Source of the DNA: an uncultured Clostridia bacterium
GTDB taxonomy: Bacteria > Bacillota > Clostridia > Oscillospirales > Acutalibacteraceae
Reading direction: 5' to 3'
Assembly: GCA_947593615.1 (NCBI GenBank)
Contig: CANQDR010000003.1
Span: 1 to 64,000, forward strand
DNA: 64,000 nt
Below, piece by piece: positions 1-8,212 of this stretch; position 1 is the first letter of the stretch, and each line of letters opens with the position of its first letter. A program made the translations under genes and the position numbers. The notes beneath the pieces were generated by a model. The model made no database searches and was not told the origin of the DNA. It worked only from the letters and a program-made list of their open reading frames with translations.

Positions 1-432
1 TGGAACGCTTATGTCGCATCGCTAAATATTATGGATGCGAAGATTCTGTTCTCCAAGAGCAGCCTGCTTGTTTCAAAGCTGTTTGAACCGGGAACAGACG
101 GAAACAGACGATCTCTCGAAAAGCACCACCTGTTCCCGAAGGCGTATTTAAAGTCCCTCGGTTATTCGGACTCAAAAATAAATCAGATGGCAAACTACGC
201 CTTCATAGATTGGAAGGACAACATGGACATATTTGATGACGCTCCTTCAGTCTATTATCCTATCGTCTGCGAGGGCAAGTCCGAGGATGAGATTCGCCGC
301 ATGGAGGAAGAGAACGCTCTGCCGCATGGCTGGGAGAATATGGCCTATGAGAATTTTCTTGAGGAGCGCAGAAAACTGATGGCGGCTAAGATAAAGGCTG
401 CATATGAGCAGTTGAAGAAAAATGTCGAGTAA
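1..432 (+). CDS. DUF262/DUF1524 (GmrSD-like) protein, C-terminal part
   Basis: The reading frame is open from the first base, so only the last 143 residues are in the window. They contain a KHHLFPKAYL stretch followed by an aromatic, Asn-rich region, as in the HNH-like DUF1524 end of DUF262 proteins. That family includes GmrSD-type enzymes that restrict modified phage DNA. The N-terminal DUF262 NTPase domain would lie outside the window. The gene sits 23 bp before an unknown gene on the same strand, so it probably belongs to one transcription unit with the next genes. Family assignment is fairly confident; a restriction role is inferred from the family. Confidence 0.75.
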   Translation, partial: WNAYVASLNIMDAKILFSKSSLLVSKLFEPGTDGNRRSLEKHHLFPKAYLKSLGYSDSKINQMANYAFIDWKDNMDIFDDAPSVYYPIVCEGKSEDEIRRMEEENALPHGWENMAYENFLEERRKLMAAKIKAAYEQLKKNVE

Positions 433-455
433 CCATAAAACCAGGGAGAATGTGT

Positions 456-1172
456 ATGTTTGAAACAAAGAAAACTCTCATCGTTGTTTACAAGGATGAG
501 TTGCTGATGAACCAGCTAAAAAAGATGGTTGAAACACACGATGACAACGAGCAAGGTGTCATCGGCACCAGGGATGATTCCATCAGCATCGTCTCTTGGA
601 CGGAAAAGGTTTGGCTTGGTAATAAGAAAGCCGGAAACATCCAGGGGAAAATCCTCTTTCTCGGGGAGATAAAAGGTACGGATAAATTGATTCCCGTAAT
701 CGATGTGAAGTTTGATCAATGCGGCGTCAAGTTCGGCTGGGCAGGTAATCAGGCGGTCGTATATGCTGATTCGAAGGTGCTTACTACCCGCGAGGACTAT
801 GATATGTTCCTGGAGAAACTCTCTGCTCTGCCTGTTCCGAGTTTTCTAAAGGCTACGAAGGACAATATAGCCGCCACGGGTACAGCCAATGAACCCGAGA
901 GCGTAGTTGAACAGCCTACAGAAGACGCACTCGAAAGTTCAGATGGCGATACAGTTGAAGTAGATGAGAAGAAGCATAAAAAAGTCGATATCCTAAAGGG
1001 CGTCAAGAAAGCATTCTTAACCGGTGCAGATGCCATTGGGAAAGTTGGCACACAGGTCGCTTCAAAGTCCGAGGAGGTTTTCAGAAATAAGTCGTTGATG
1101 AAACGGCAGATGCTTTTTTATGGAGTGGTCAACCTCTACAATGATGGTCTTGAAAAGTTTATGAATATGTGA
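456..1172 (+). CDS. Hypothetical protein, 238 aa
   Basis: I do not recognise this protein. The N-terminal half (to about residue 130) looks like a compact alpha/beta domain. An acidic, low-complexity linker rich in Glu, Ser and Thr covers about residues 140-180. A basic helical C-terminus follows, containing VKKAFLTGADAIGKVG. An ATG at 450 is in frame, but the purine-rich AGGGAGA at 443-449 is correctly spaced only for the ATG at 456. The gene lies 11 bp before the predicted membrane nuclease gene, so the two are probably translated from one message and may work together. Confidence 0.6.
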   Translation: MFETKKTLIVVYKDELLMNQLKKMVETHDDNEQGVIGTRDDSISIVSWTEKVWLGNKKAGNIQGKILFLGEIKGTDKLIPVIDVKFDQCGVKFGWAGNQAVVYADSKVLTTREDYDMFLEKLSALPVPSFLKATKDNIAATGTANEPESVVEQPTEDALESSDGDTVEVDEKKHKKVDILKGVKKAFLTGADAIGKVGTQVASKSEEVFRNKSLMKRQMLFYGVVNLYNDGLEKFMNM

Positions 1173-1183
1173 GGTAACGGCCT

Positions 1184-2503
1184 ATGCAGTCAAAAAGCGA
1201 AATGCAGCAAGGCTGGGAATTTGCTACCGGAATAATGGGTGCGGATATTGCTGCTCGTATGGGACAGGAGTATGTTAGCGCAGTCGAGGCGGCAATCAAA
1301 CAGCTTGAAGAAAACATAAATAATCACCAGTACAAGAATCTTGGAATCGGACAGCTCCAGGGGTACATGCTTGAGGAATGGGGAGCCGGAACATTCAATG
1401 TGGATGCGGTTGCGGCCGATTCGGCAGACCGTGCTTCTGTCCTGCACAGCACTTTGAAAGACTCTGTTGATATCCAATTGGACTCTGGCGAGGCTTATAG
1501 TGCAAAGTCCTATGTTACAGCAGAAAAAACCGCAAAGGCCCAGGCAAGGTTTAGCCCGGAATCTGGTCATGCAAGCTATCACGACCAGGGCAGACTCGTT
1601 CCTTCTGACCAGCTTCCGGACGCAAAGGCAACCGCTCATCGTGAGGCGTTGAGGAATCAGCCGATTCGTTCCGATGTTTCCGATGCCTATGCTGAAACCG
1701 AGTCCAGACTGACGGATACTATAAAGAATTATGAAGGCGTCAGTTCCAAAAGCGCGTCAAGAAAAGAACTGGAGGACATTGCCCGTGAAAGCAAGGAGCA
1801 GAATTTTAAGGCGGAAGACCACGGCGTAACCACTGACAGCGCAATAAATACAGAATATATGCTGAAACAGGCGTTGAAGGCTGGATATACTACTGCAGCG
1901 ATTACCGTTGTATTCCAGCTTGCGCCCGAAATATACAAAGCGATAGATTTCCTCATCAAGCATGGAGAGATCGATATTCAGCAGATTAAAAGGATGGGAA
2001 CCAAGGGAATCTCCGCTGGAGCAGAAGGCTTCCTCCGTGGCTCTATATCTTCTTCTCTGCTGATAATGTGCGAAAAAGGTGCTCTTGGCGAGGCATTCAA
2101 AGGTATCAATCCTACCGTTCTCGGTACGGTTGTTGCCCTTGTCATGCAGACGGTAAAGAATAGTATTCTCGTTGCTGCCGGAAAGATGAGTACGCAGCAG
2201 ATGGGAGCAGCCTTTGTGGATACTGTTGTCATTTCAGGCGGCTATCTGATTGGTGCACATATAGGTGGCATTATCGGTCAGGCGCTTGGCTTTGAACTTC
2301 CTGTTGTTGGATACCTTCTCGGCAGTTTGATTGGCACCTCGTTCTGCGTCATCTACAACATCGGGAAAAAGAAACTCATATCGTTCTGCGTGGATACGGG
2401 TTTTACCTGTTTTGGTCTTGTTGAGCAGAATTATGAATTGCCGGATGAAGTTCTCCACGAACTCGGTGTGGAGACTATTCCAATTCCAAGGGCGCAGGTT
2501 TAG
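1184..2503 (+). CDS. Predicted nuclease-like protein with C-terminal membrane domain, ended by an in-frame TAG
   Basis: The 439-residue product has two parts. Residues 55-120 contain a Glu-bearing helix (YMLEEWGAGTFNVDA, E64/E65), then Asp96 in VDIQLD and Lys108 in EAYSAKSY. This order fits a PD-(D/E)XK nuclease core, although the residue two before the Lys is Ser rather than Glu or Gln. Residues 230-395 are mostly hydrophobic and rich in Gly and Ala (GGYLIGAHIGGIIGQALG), suggesting several membrane helices with glycine zippers. The start is supported by GAGG about 9 bases upstream. After TAG at 2501-2503 the same frame stays open for 42 more codons with coding-like content, so the gene is either truncated by a nonsense mutation or read through. 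A toxin or defence effector role is inference. Confidence 0.6.
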   Translation: MQSKSEMQQGWEFATGIMGADIAARMGQEYVSAVEAAIKQLEENINNHQYKNLGIGQLQGYMLEEWGAGTFNVDAVAADSADRASVLHSTLKDSVDIQLDSGEAYSAKSYVTAEKTAKAQARFSPESGHASYHDQGRLVPSDQLPDAKATAHREALRNQPIRSDVSDAYAETESRLTDTIKNYEGVSSKSASRKELEDIARESKEQNFKAEDHGVTTDSAINTEYMLKQALKAGYTTAAITVVFQLAPEIYKAIDFLIKHGEIDIQQIKRMGTKGISAGAEGFLRGSISSSLLIMCEKGALGEAFKGINPTVLGTVVALVMQTVKNSILVAAGKMSTQQMGAAFVDTVVISGGYLIGAHIGGIIGQALGFELPVVGYLLGSLIGTSFCVIYNIGKKKLISFCVDTGFTCFGLVEQNYELPDEVLHELGVETIPIPRAQV

Positions 2504-2632
2504 CGGATTGATATTCCAAGAACACAGACTTCGACAGCAAGCATCAACAAGTCAGAGTATGAAACTATTGATATTACCGTTCTTCGCCGCGGCGTTATCG
2601 GCGTTAATAAGATCGGATATATTATGGCGTGA
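2504..2632 (+). other. In-frame coding continuation after the TAG of the preceding gene
   Basis: These 42 codons continue the upstream frame and end at TGA 2630-2632. The translation repeats the motif before the stop: IPIPRAQV, stop, then RIDIPRTQT. It then gives a well-formed segment, SEYETIDITVLRRGVIG. There is no start codon and no ribosome binding site of its own. I read it as the original C-terminus. Confidence 0.55.
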
Positions 2633-2659
2633 CCAATATTCCACGAAAGGGTGAAAGCT

Positions 2660-3190
2660 ATGTGGCTCAAACTTAACCTTGAGGGGATCGATTTTCACTT
2701 TCGCATTTCAAAATATCGCAAATCCACGCAAGAGAATTGCGATGACGAATGGTGCGAGGTCGATTTGACGTTGCAAGCAAAGGAATGGTTGAACTATCAA
2801 ATCGTTTCTGATGAAATATTGCTGGCTGCGGAGGTCGAAGAAATACGGGATAAAATCGATGCCCTATTAAATGACAAGTTAGATAAACCAGAGGAGATTG
2901 AGTGCATTGAGCCGGACTTCGAACTGCATCTACATCCAAAGGAAGATATCCGCAAAAATCCTGATATTGTATATGTAAAGCCGGGATGTGAAATTGCTGA
3001 CATTGATATGGATTTTCAAGTATCCTTTTGGGACAGGGACGGCGGATTATCTGCCAATAGACTCTTGCTTTCATTTGGAAGAGAGGATTTGGAGATTTTG
3101 CTTTGTTATTTGCGATACATAACAAAGACGGTTGATGACAAGAACGAGATGGTGAAGCGGTTAATATCAGAAGGCTGTTTATACGGGTGA
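2660..3190 (+). CDS. Small acidic protein, possibly WapI-type immunity-like
   Basis: The 176-residue protein is acidic and has the beta-rich look of contact-toxin immunity proteins, with a DDEWCEVDLTLQAKEWL stretch near residue 30. WapI-family immunity proteins have a similar segment, but the resemblance is weak and from memory. A GTG at 2651 is in frame. The AAAGGGTG at 2646-2653 is better placed for the ATG at 2660. It lies 27 bp after the end of the readthrough segment and 6 bp before another small acidic gene, as in an immunity gene pair. Function is not established. Confidence 0.55.
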   Translation: MWLKLNLEGIDFHFRISKYRKSTQENCDDEWCEVDLTLQAKEWLNYQIVSDEILLAAEVEEIRDKIDALLNDKLDKPEEIECIEPDFELHLHPKEDIRKNPDIVYVKPGCEIADIDMDFQVSFWDRDGGLSANRLLLSFGREDLEILLCYLRYITKTVDDKNEMVKRLISEGCLYG

Positions 3191-3196
3191 TTCTCG

Positions 3197-3718
3197 ATGG
3201 AGGACAATTTGGAAAAGCTGAATACGCCTTTTGGCGAAATAGTCATCATGATAGATGGGCAACCCATAGATTATACCGCACAAAAAGGATCGGACAATGA
3301 TGTTCTATGGCCAGATGTCAGAGATCGATATCAAATCGAAGTTAGATATGTTCCTGATGGCAAGGAGCATAGTTTATCATTCGTTTTTTTGCCGACTTGC
3401 TCATATGCGAAATGCCCCGAAAGTGGTGAACGATTAGAGTGTCAGAGTTTTTATGGTTCCTCAAGAGTAAAGATGTCAATCGGTCTTGAATGTGAAGCAG
3501 GATACATCGGAGGAGTCAGGGCATCCGACGAATATGACTACGATGCTGATTATTTAGATAACGGAATGGCGTATATCATTATGCCTAAAACCAAAACAGA
3601 GAAGTATGTTTTTGGAATAGCATGGATTGATGATGTAGGATGGGATGACCCGATAGATAATGAACACAATCGTGATGTTCAGACATGGTTTGCCGCCGAC
3701 CCGACCTTGGCGTTGTGA
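3197..3718 (+). CDS. Hypothetical acidic protein, 173 aa
   Basis: I do not recognise this protein. It is acidic and rich in Asp and Tyr, with no signal peptide or membrane segment. The second half has a DEYDYDADYLDNGMAY stretch and a C-terminal Trp-containing segment (IAWIDDVGWDD). It starts 6 bp after the previous gene and is probably co-transcribed. Size, charge and context resemble an immunity protein, which is inference only. Confidence 0.55.
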   Translation: MEDNLEKLNTPFGEIVIMIDGQPIDYTAQKGSDNDVLWPDVRDRYQIEVRYVPDGKEHSLSFVFLPTCSYAKCPESGERLECQSFYGSSRVKMSIGLECEAGYIGGVRASDEYDYDADYLDNGMAYIIMPKTKTEKYVFGIAWIDDVGWDDPIDNEHNRDVQTWFAADPTLAL

Positions 3719-3726
3719 ATTGGAAT

Positions 3727-3823
3727 ATACCTTTTGATTATTCCTCACACCTTTTGATTTTACCTATACCTTTCGATTTTTCATCGGACTGGTTCAAATC
3801 AAGGCTTCAGACTGGTTCAAATC
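3727..3823 (+). repeat. Two short direct-repeat families, transposon-end-like
   Basis: The motif AYACCTTTYGATT occurs at 3727-3739, 3747-3759 and 3766-3778, with a period of 19-20 bp. GACTGGTTCAAATC then occurs exactly twice, at 3787-3800 and 3810-3823, with a period of 23 bp. Stacked repeats of about 20 bp are typical of IS21-family ends, where the transposase binds several times. No istA or istB gene lies beside them, so this would be a solo or remnant end. The repeats are seen directly; the IS21 link is inference. Confidence 0.6.
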
Positions 3824-3861
3824 CTCACGGGCAAGGTCGCTGAAAAACTGAAAACGGGCAT

Positions 3862-3903
3862 AAAAAAAGAGGGCTTCCGGCGGAACAAAACCGCTGAAAG
3901 CCC
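3862..3903 (-). terminator. Rho-independent terminator reading leftward
   Basis: Arms GGGCTTCCGGCGG and CCGCTGAAAGCCC (one bulge) enclose an AACAAAA loop at 3871-3903. On the minus strand the stem is followed by TCTTTTTTT. No minus-strand gene is left beside it, so it may be a leftover of a deleted gene. Confidence 0.6.
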
Positions 3904-3930
3904 TTGTTTATTGGGATTTTCCCTTGTATT

Positions 3931-5319
3931 AAGGACAGCGTTTACATAGATGAGGGAATAAGTGGAACTTCAATGAAAAATCGTGATGAAATGAACAGAC
4001 TTATCCGTGATTGCCAGAAAGGGAAAATTGACTTAATAATAACTAAGTCTGTGTCAAGGTTCGCCCGAAACACTCAGGAACTTTTGATGTCAATTAGATT
4101 GCTTAAAGAATTAGGTGTTCGTGTTTATTTTGAAGAGCAGGGAATTGATACCGACAAAATGAATATGGAAATGATTCTGGCTTTCCCCGGATTGGCGGCA
4201 CAACAAGAGTCTCAGTCAATATCAGATAACATGCGCTGGAGTTATAAGAAACGAATGAAATCAGGTGACTTTAACTGTTGTAAATGCGCATATGGATTTG
4301 ATATGAAAGACGGAAAATTGATAATTAACGAAAAAGAAGCCGAGGTTGTAAAAAGAATATTTACCTTGTATGTTAACGGTATGGGTAAACAGGCAATCGC
4401 AACAAGGCTAAATAACGAAAAAGTGCCGTTACGATACGGAAAAAATAAATGGCATATGGGTACTATAAGCTATATCCTTACCAATGAAAGATATATAGGT
4501 GATGCACTTCTCCAGAAAAAGTATACTACCGATACTTTGCCATTTAAAAAAGTTCTTAACAAAGGAGAACAACCTCAGTACTATGTAGAAAACAGTAATC
4601 CGCCAATTATAGATAAAGATTTATATTACGCTGTTCAAGAACTTATAAAAATAAAAAAGTTCAATACCGAAAAAAATAAGAAATATCTTCTTAGCGGAAA
4701 AATATATTTTGCTGAGTGTGGTCATAGTTATCGCAGACAAGAAATTCGAGGAAAAATATATTGGACTTGCTCTTACAAATCATCGGGAAGAACAAATTGT
4801 AATAATTCACTTATCCTTGAGTCAGACGTAATTAACGCATACCTTAAAATGATGAGCAAATTGAGCAATCACTCAAAATATATTATAGATCCTGCAATCA
4901 AACAGCTTGAAAAGCTTCAAAGAAAAACAAGTGGAAGTTCATTAGCAGTACATGAAATAGATGAGAGGATTGCAAATTTCAGTACAAGGAACCATATGCT
5001 TGCAAGATTGCATACTAAAGGTATTCTAAAAGAATCTGAGTACAATGTACAGTTATCTGACATTAACTGGAAACTATGTGAGTTAAGACTGCAGCGGAAA
5101 AGATTACTTGCAGATGATAAGAATGATGCGTTGATAAACGCACTGTTTAAACTAAAAGAAATTCTTGAAAGCAATAAAGTCCATGATGAGATAGATGAAT
5201 TAATATTCCAAGATGTTGTTCAAAAAATTGAAGTAGACAATGAAAGAATCAAGTTCATAATCATAAGTGGTCTTGAGTTTACGGAAACAGCCGAAAAGAG
5301 GTGTAATAAGGTCGTATGA
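3931..5319 (+). pseudogene. Large serine recombinase lacking its catalytic N-terminus
   Basis: Homology begins at YIDEGISGTS and runs through the resolvase domain (SVSRFARNTQELL), the recombinase domain (about residues 150-260), a zinc-ribbon-like segment and a C-terminal coiled coil. The first 60 or so residues, which should carry the Y-R-V-S nucleophilic serine motif, are missing. The open frame can be extended to a TTG at 3904, but that adds only nine unrelated residues. The protein cannot cut DNA as encoded. Its stop overlaps the next recombinase gene at ATGA, which is the normal coupling in three-recombinase modules. The truncation coincides with the junction to unrelated DNA near 3925. 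Confidence 0.85.
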
Positions 5320-6179
5320 AAATCAGGAATATACAGTTTGGCTATTCCTATAAAAACGGTGTTATTGTTATAAATACCGCTGAGTCAGAAATAGTCTGAC
5401 AAATATTTAGCGACTATATAAACGGACTTTCGCTTCTGAAAATAGCTGAAAATCTTAACGACTTAAAAGTTGAATATATGCCGGGTGTAACAGGTTGGAA
5501 TAAAGCGAGATTAAAAAGAATTATTGAAAACAAGATTTATATTGGTAATTCAAAATTTCAACAGATTATTGATGAAAATACTTATATTGAAGCGCAGGTA
5601 ACAAAGGGTATTCGCAATACGCAAAAAACTGTTGATAGGGCAAACATTATTTATAAAATAGATAGTCTGACAATATGTCCAGTATGTGGGACAACCGTAA
5701 AGAGATGTTATAACAGCAGGAAACCTGAAAAAACAAAATGGTGTTGTAAAAATAACCAGTGTAACCATGTGATTATTTGTCCTGATGAAATCATAAAAAA
5801 GCTCATTTTTGATAAGCTTAACTATATTGTTGATAATCCAACGGTTATAGATATTCCTGAGAACAAGGATTATGTACCAAGCATAGAGGTTATGAGGATT
5901 GAAAATGAAATAAACAGAAGTCTTGATAAAATTGATTTTGATGAAGCCTTTATAAGAAAAAATATATTTGAGAGTGCTTCACAAAAATATTCTGAAATTG
6001 ATGACCAAGAATTTAATACCCAAAAGCTGAAAGAGGAGTTTGAGAAATCAACTTCGCTTTCAGATTTTTCTAAAGACTTATTAATTAATACTGTCAAGAG
6101 TATAAAAATCATAAATACTGATGGAATTCATCTTATCTTGAAAAACAATAAAGAGATTGGAGATGTTGCAAATGCCTGA
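5316..6179 (+). pseudogene. Middle recombinase-family gene with internal TGA
   Basis: Starting at the overlapping ATG 5316, the frame encodes MKIRNIQFGYSYKNG and then meets TGA at 5397-5399. It stays open afterwards for 259 codons to 6179. The stop sits inside ESEIV-stop-QIFSDYINGLS, where recombinase domains normally have Arg; CGA to TGA is one transition. The rest has the recombinase fold, a CPVCG/CNHVIICP zinc site and a helical tail. Like other middle genes of such trios it has no resolvase catalytic domain, so it would be an accessory subunit. A downstream ATG at 5478 could allow a shorter product of 233 residues. Confidence 0.75.
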
Positions 6180-7791
6180 ACTTACAAAGACAGTAAGGTA
6201 TATTCCTCCGACAGTGGTTGATAAGAAAAGTGTTGTCGGGGCATATCACCAGTTACGAGTAGCTGCTTATTGCCGAGTATCCACTCAAATTGAAGAACAG
6301 TTGAACAGCTATGAAGTTCAAAAAAACTATTATACCGACAAGATAAACAGTGAACCTAAATGGACGCTTGCTGGTATATATGCCGACAAAGGAATTAGTG
6401 GGACAAATGCGTTAAAGCGTGATGAGTTTCAGAAGATGATAAGAGCCTGTAAGCGTGGGAAAATTGATATGATAATAACAAAGTCAATATCAAGATTTGC
6501 CAGAAATACAGTTGATTGTCTTAATTATATCCGAAAGCTTAAAGAATATAATGTGGATGTGTTTTTTGAGGAACAAGGTATTCATAGTAAAGACACTGGC
6601 TCCGAATTCTATATCACAATATACGGAAGTATTGCTCAGAGCGAATCGGAAAACATCAGTGCCAATGTCAGATGGGGTAAAGATCAGAGAGCTAAAGAAG
6701 GAAAGGTGATATTCAATTATCATAACTTTCTCGGATATAGAAAAGGAAAAAACGGCAAACCGGAGATAGTCGAGAATGAAGCAGAAATAATCAGAGAAAT
6801 ATATAATATGTACTTATCCGGAAATAGTTTGGACGGGATTGCAAAAACACTTACTGCAAACGGAATAAAATCACCGTCTAATAAAGATAAATGGGTAGTA
6901 TCCACGGTCAAATCTATACTGACCAATGAAAAATATAAGGGCGACGCACTTATAAATAAGACATATACGGTTGATTGTATTTCAAAGAAAACTAAGGTGA
7001 ATAATGGAGAACGACCAAAATACTATGTAGAAAATAATCATCCTGCAATTATATCCGCAGAGGTTTTCAATCGTACTCAAGAGGAATTTGCAAGAAGGTC
7101 AAGTAAAAGAAAAGTAAAACAGAAAGGCACAAAAACCGAGCTGGGAAAATATTCAAGCAAATATGCTTTATCAGAACTTCTTATATGTGGTGAATGCGGT
7201 ACTCCGTATCGCAGATGCACGTGGTCAAAAAACGGAAATAAGAAAATTGTTTGGAGATGTATAAATCGTCTTGACTATGGTAAGAAGTATTGCAAAAACT
7301 CTCCGAGCATAGAGGAAACTGTAATACAGAATGCCATCATCAATGCAATTATGAAAAATATCAGTGCCAATGAGGAAGTCCTGAATAACCTCAAGATTCA
7401 CATTGGTATGGGGTTAAATGCCGATGTTATGGAAGATAAAAGTATTGATTTGCAAATTCAGATTGCAAGGCTTGATCAAAGATACGAAGAAATTCTTAAT
7501 AAATTAACGCTTGATTTGCAAGATGATTTTGAAGATCAGCTGTCTGAAATAATATTAGAAAAACATAAATTACAACAGGAGTTGGAGCGTTATGAGAATT
7601 ATAAACAAAAACGAGAAAATTCAAAATCTCGATTAGAAGAAATCTTTGAAATTATCGAGGCTCTGAAGAACCACCCGATAAGTTATGATGATACAATAAT
7701 AAGAGAAATATTAGAGTGTGTTGTAGTAGAATCAAAAGAAAAAATCAAGGTGGTATTTATTGATGGATTTGAAGTGGAGTCGGAAATTTGA
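6172..7791 (+). CDS. Large serine recombinase, apparently intact
   Basis: The 539-residue protein has the full large-serine-recombinase layout. The resolvase domain carries the nucleophile in VAAYCRVSTQ and the SISRFARNT helix (about residues 30-170). A recombinase domain follows (185-300), then a zinc ribbon (CGECGTPYRRC and C-x-x-x-x-C) and a long C-terminal coiled coil. Such enzymes integrate and excise elements between short att sites. ATG 6172 is preceded by GGAG at 9 bases and overlaps the previous gene by 8 bp. A TTG at 6157 would add five residues. It is the only intact member of the trio. Confidence 0.88.
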   Translation: MPELTKTVRYIPPTVVDKKSVVGAYHQLRVAAYCRVSTQIEEQLNSYEVQKNYYTDKINSEPKWTLAGIYADKGISGTNALKRDEFQKMIRACKRGKIDMIITKSISRFARNTVDCLNYIRKLKEYNVDVFFEEQGIHSKDTGSEFYITIYGSIAQSESENISANVRWGKDQRAKEGKVIFNYHNFLGYRKGKNGKPEIVENEAEIIREIYNMYLSGNSLDGIAKTLTANGIKSPSNKDKWVVSTVKSILTNEKYKGDALINKTYTVDCISKKTKVNNGERPKYYVENNHPAIISAEVFNRTQEEFARRSSKRKVKQKGTKTELGKYSSKYALSELLICGECGTPYRRCTWSKNGNKKIVWRCINRLDYGKKYCKNSPSIEETVIQNAIINAIMKNISANEEVLNNLKIHIGMGLNADVMEDKSIDLQIQIARLDQRYEEILNKLTLDLQDDFEDQLSEIILEKHKLQQELERYENYKQKRENSKSRLEEIFEIIEALKNHPISYDDTIIREILECVVVESKEKIKVVFIDGFEVESEI

Positions 7792-7833
7792 AGTGGGATT
7801 ATATTTCAAACTTAAAAAATCTACGGACAGAAA

Positions 7834-7926
7834 AATCCCTCAATAGTCATTACCGGTCAAATCGTCAGACAAATACTTAAATGTGTGGTTGTTGACTAAA
7901 AAGAACAAATAACAATACACTTTTGA
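7834..7926 (+). pseudogene. Decayed C-terminal remnant of another serine recombinase
   Basis: Read in one frame, this gives QIVRQILKCVVVD, stop, KEQITIHF. It aligns with the tail of the intact gene just upstream (TIIREILECVVVESKEKIKV). It is the last 30 or so codons of a related recombinase with one nonsense codon (TAA 7897-7899). It suggests that an earlier recombinase copy was replaced or deleted here. Confidence 0.65.
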
Positions 7927-8077
7927 CCGCTCACTTTATCGGCAATTATAAATTATTACACACAATTAATTAGAGGCTAGTAGAATACATAGCGAATTAT
8001 ATTGTATTGATGATTCACCTGTTTTATATTATTTACAAAGCAATATTGACAAATTTATATTAACTTTTATGTTTTTC

Positions 8078-8106
8078 TTGTAAAATTAACAATATTCCAG
8101 TATAAT
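8078..8106 (+). promoter_or_regulatory. Sigma-A-type promoter for the nuclease-ATPase genes
   Basis: TTGTAA at 8078-8083, a 17-bp spacer and a perfect TATAAT at 8101-8106 stand 106 bp before the start of the first gene. A second TTGACA at 8046-8051 has only a weak -10 (TATGTT). The 7927-8077 stretch before it is AT-rich, and I see no gene in it. Confidence 0.6.
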
Positions 8107-8212
8107 GAAAGTGAGAAATTATTACACGGTTGTCTATAAAATACAATTGTATATTTAGATAAATATGAAATAGTTGAATTAATAAATTCCTATTCATTAA
8201 GTAGGTGGAAAA

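Noticed and set aside
2331-2654. Open frame overlapping the end of the nuclease-membrane gene
   Set aside because: It is a shadow frame; the coding signal after 2503 is in the frame of the upstream gene.
3904-3930. TTG start for the first recombinase
   Set aside because: The added residues are unrelated to recombinases and there is no ribosome site; the gene is better read as 5'-truncated.
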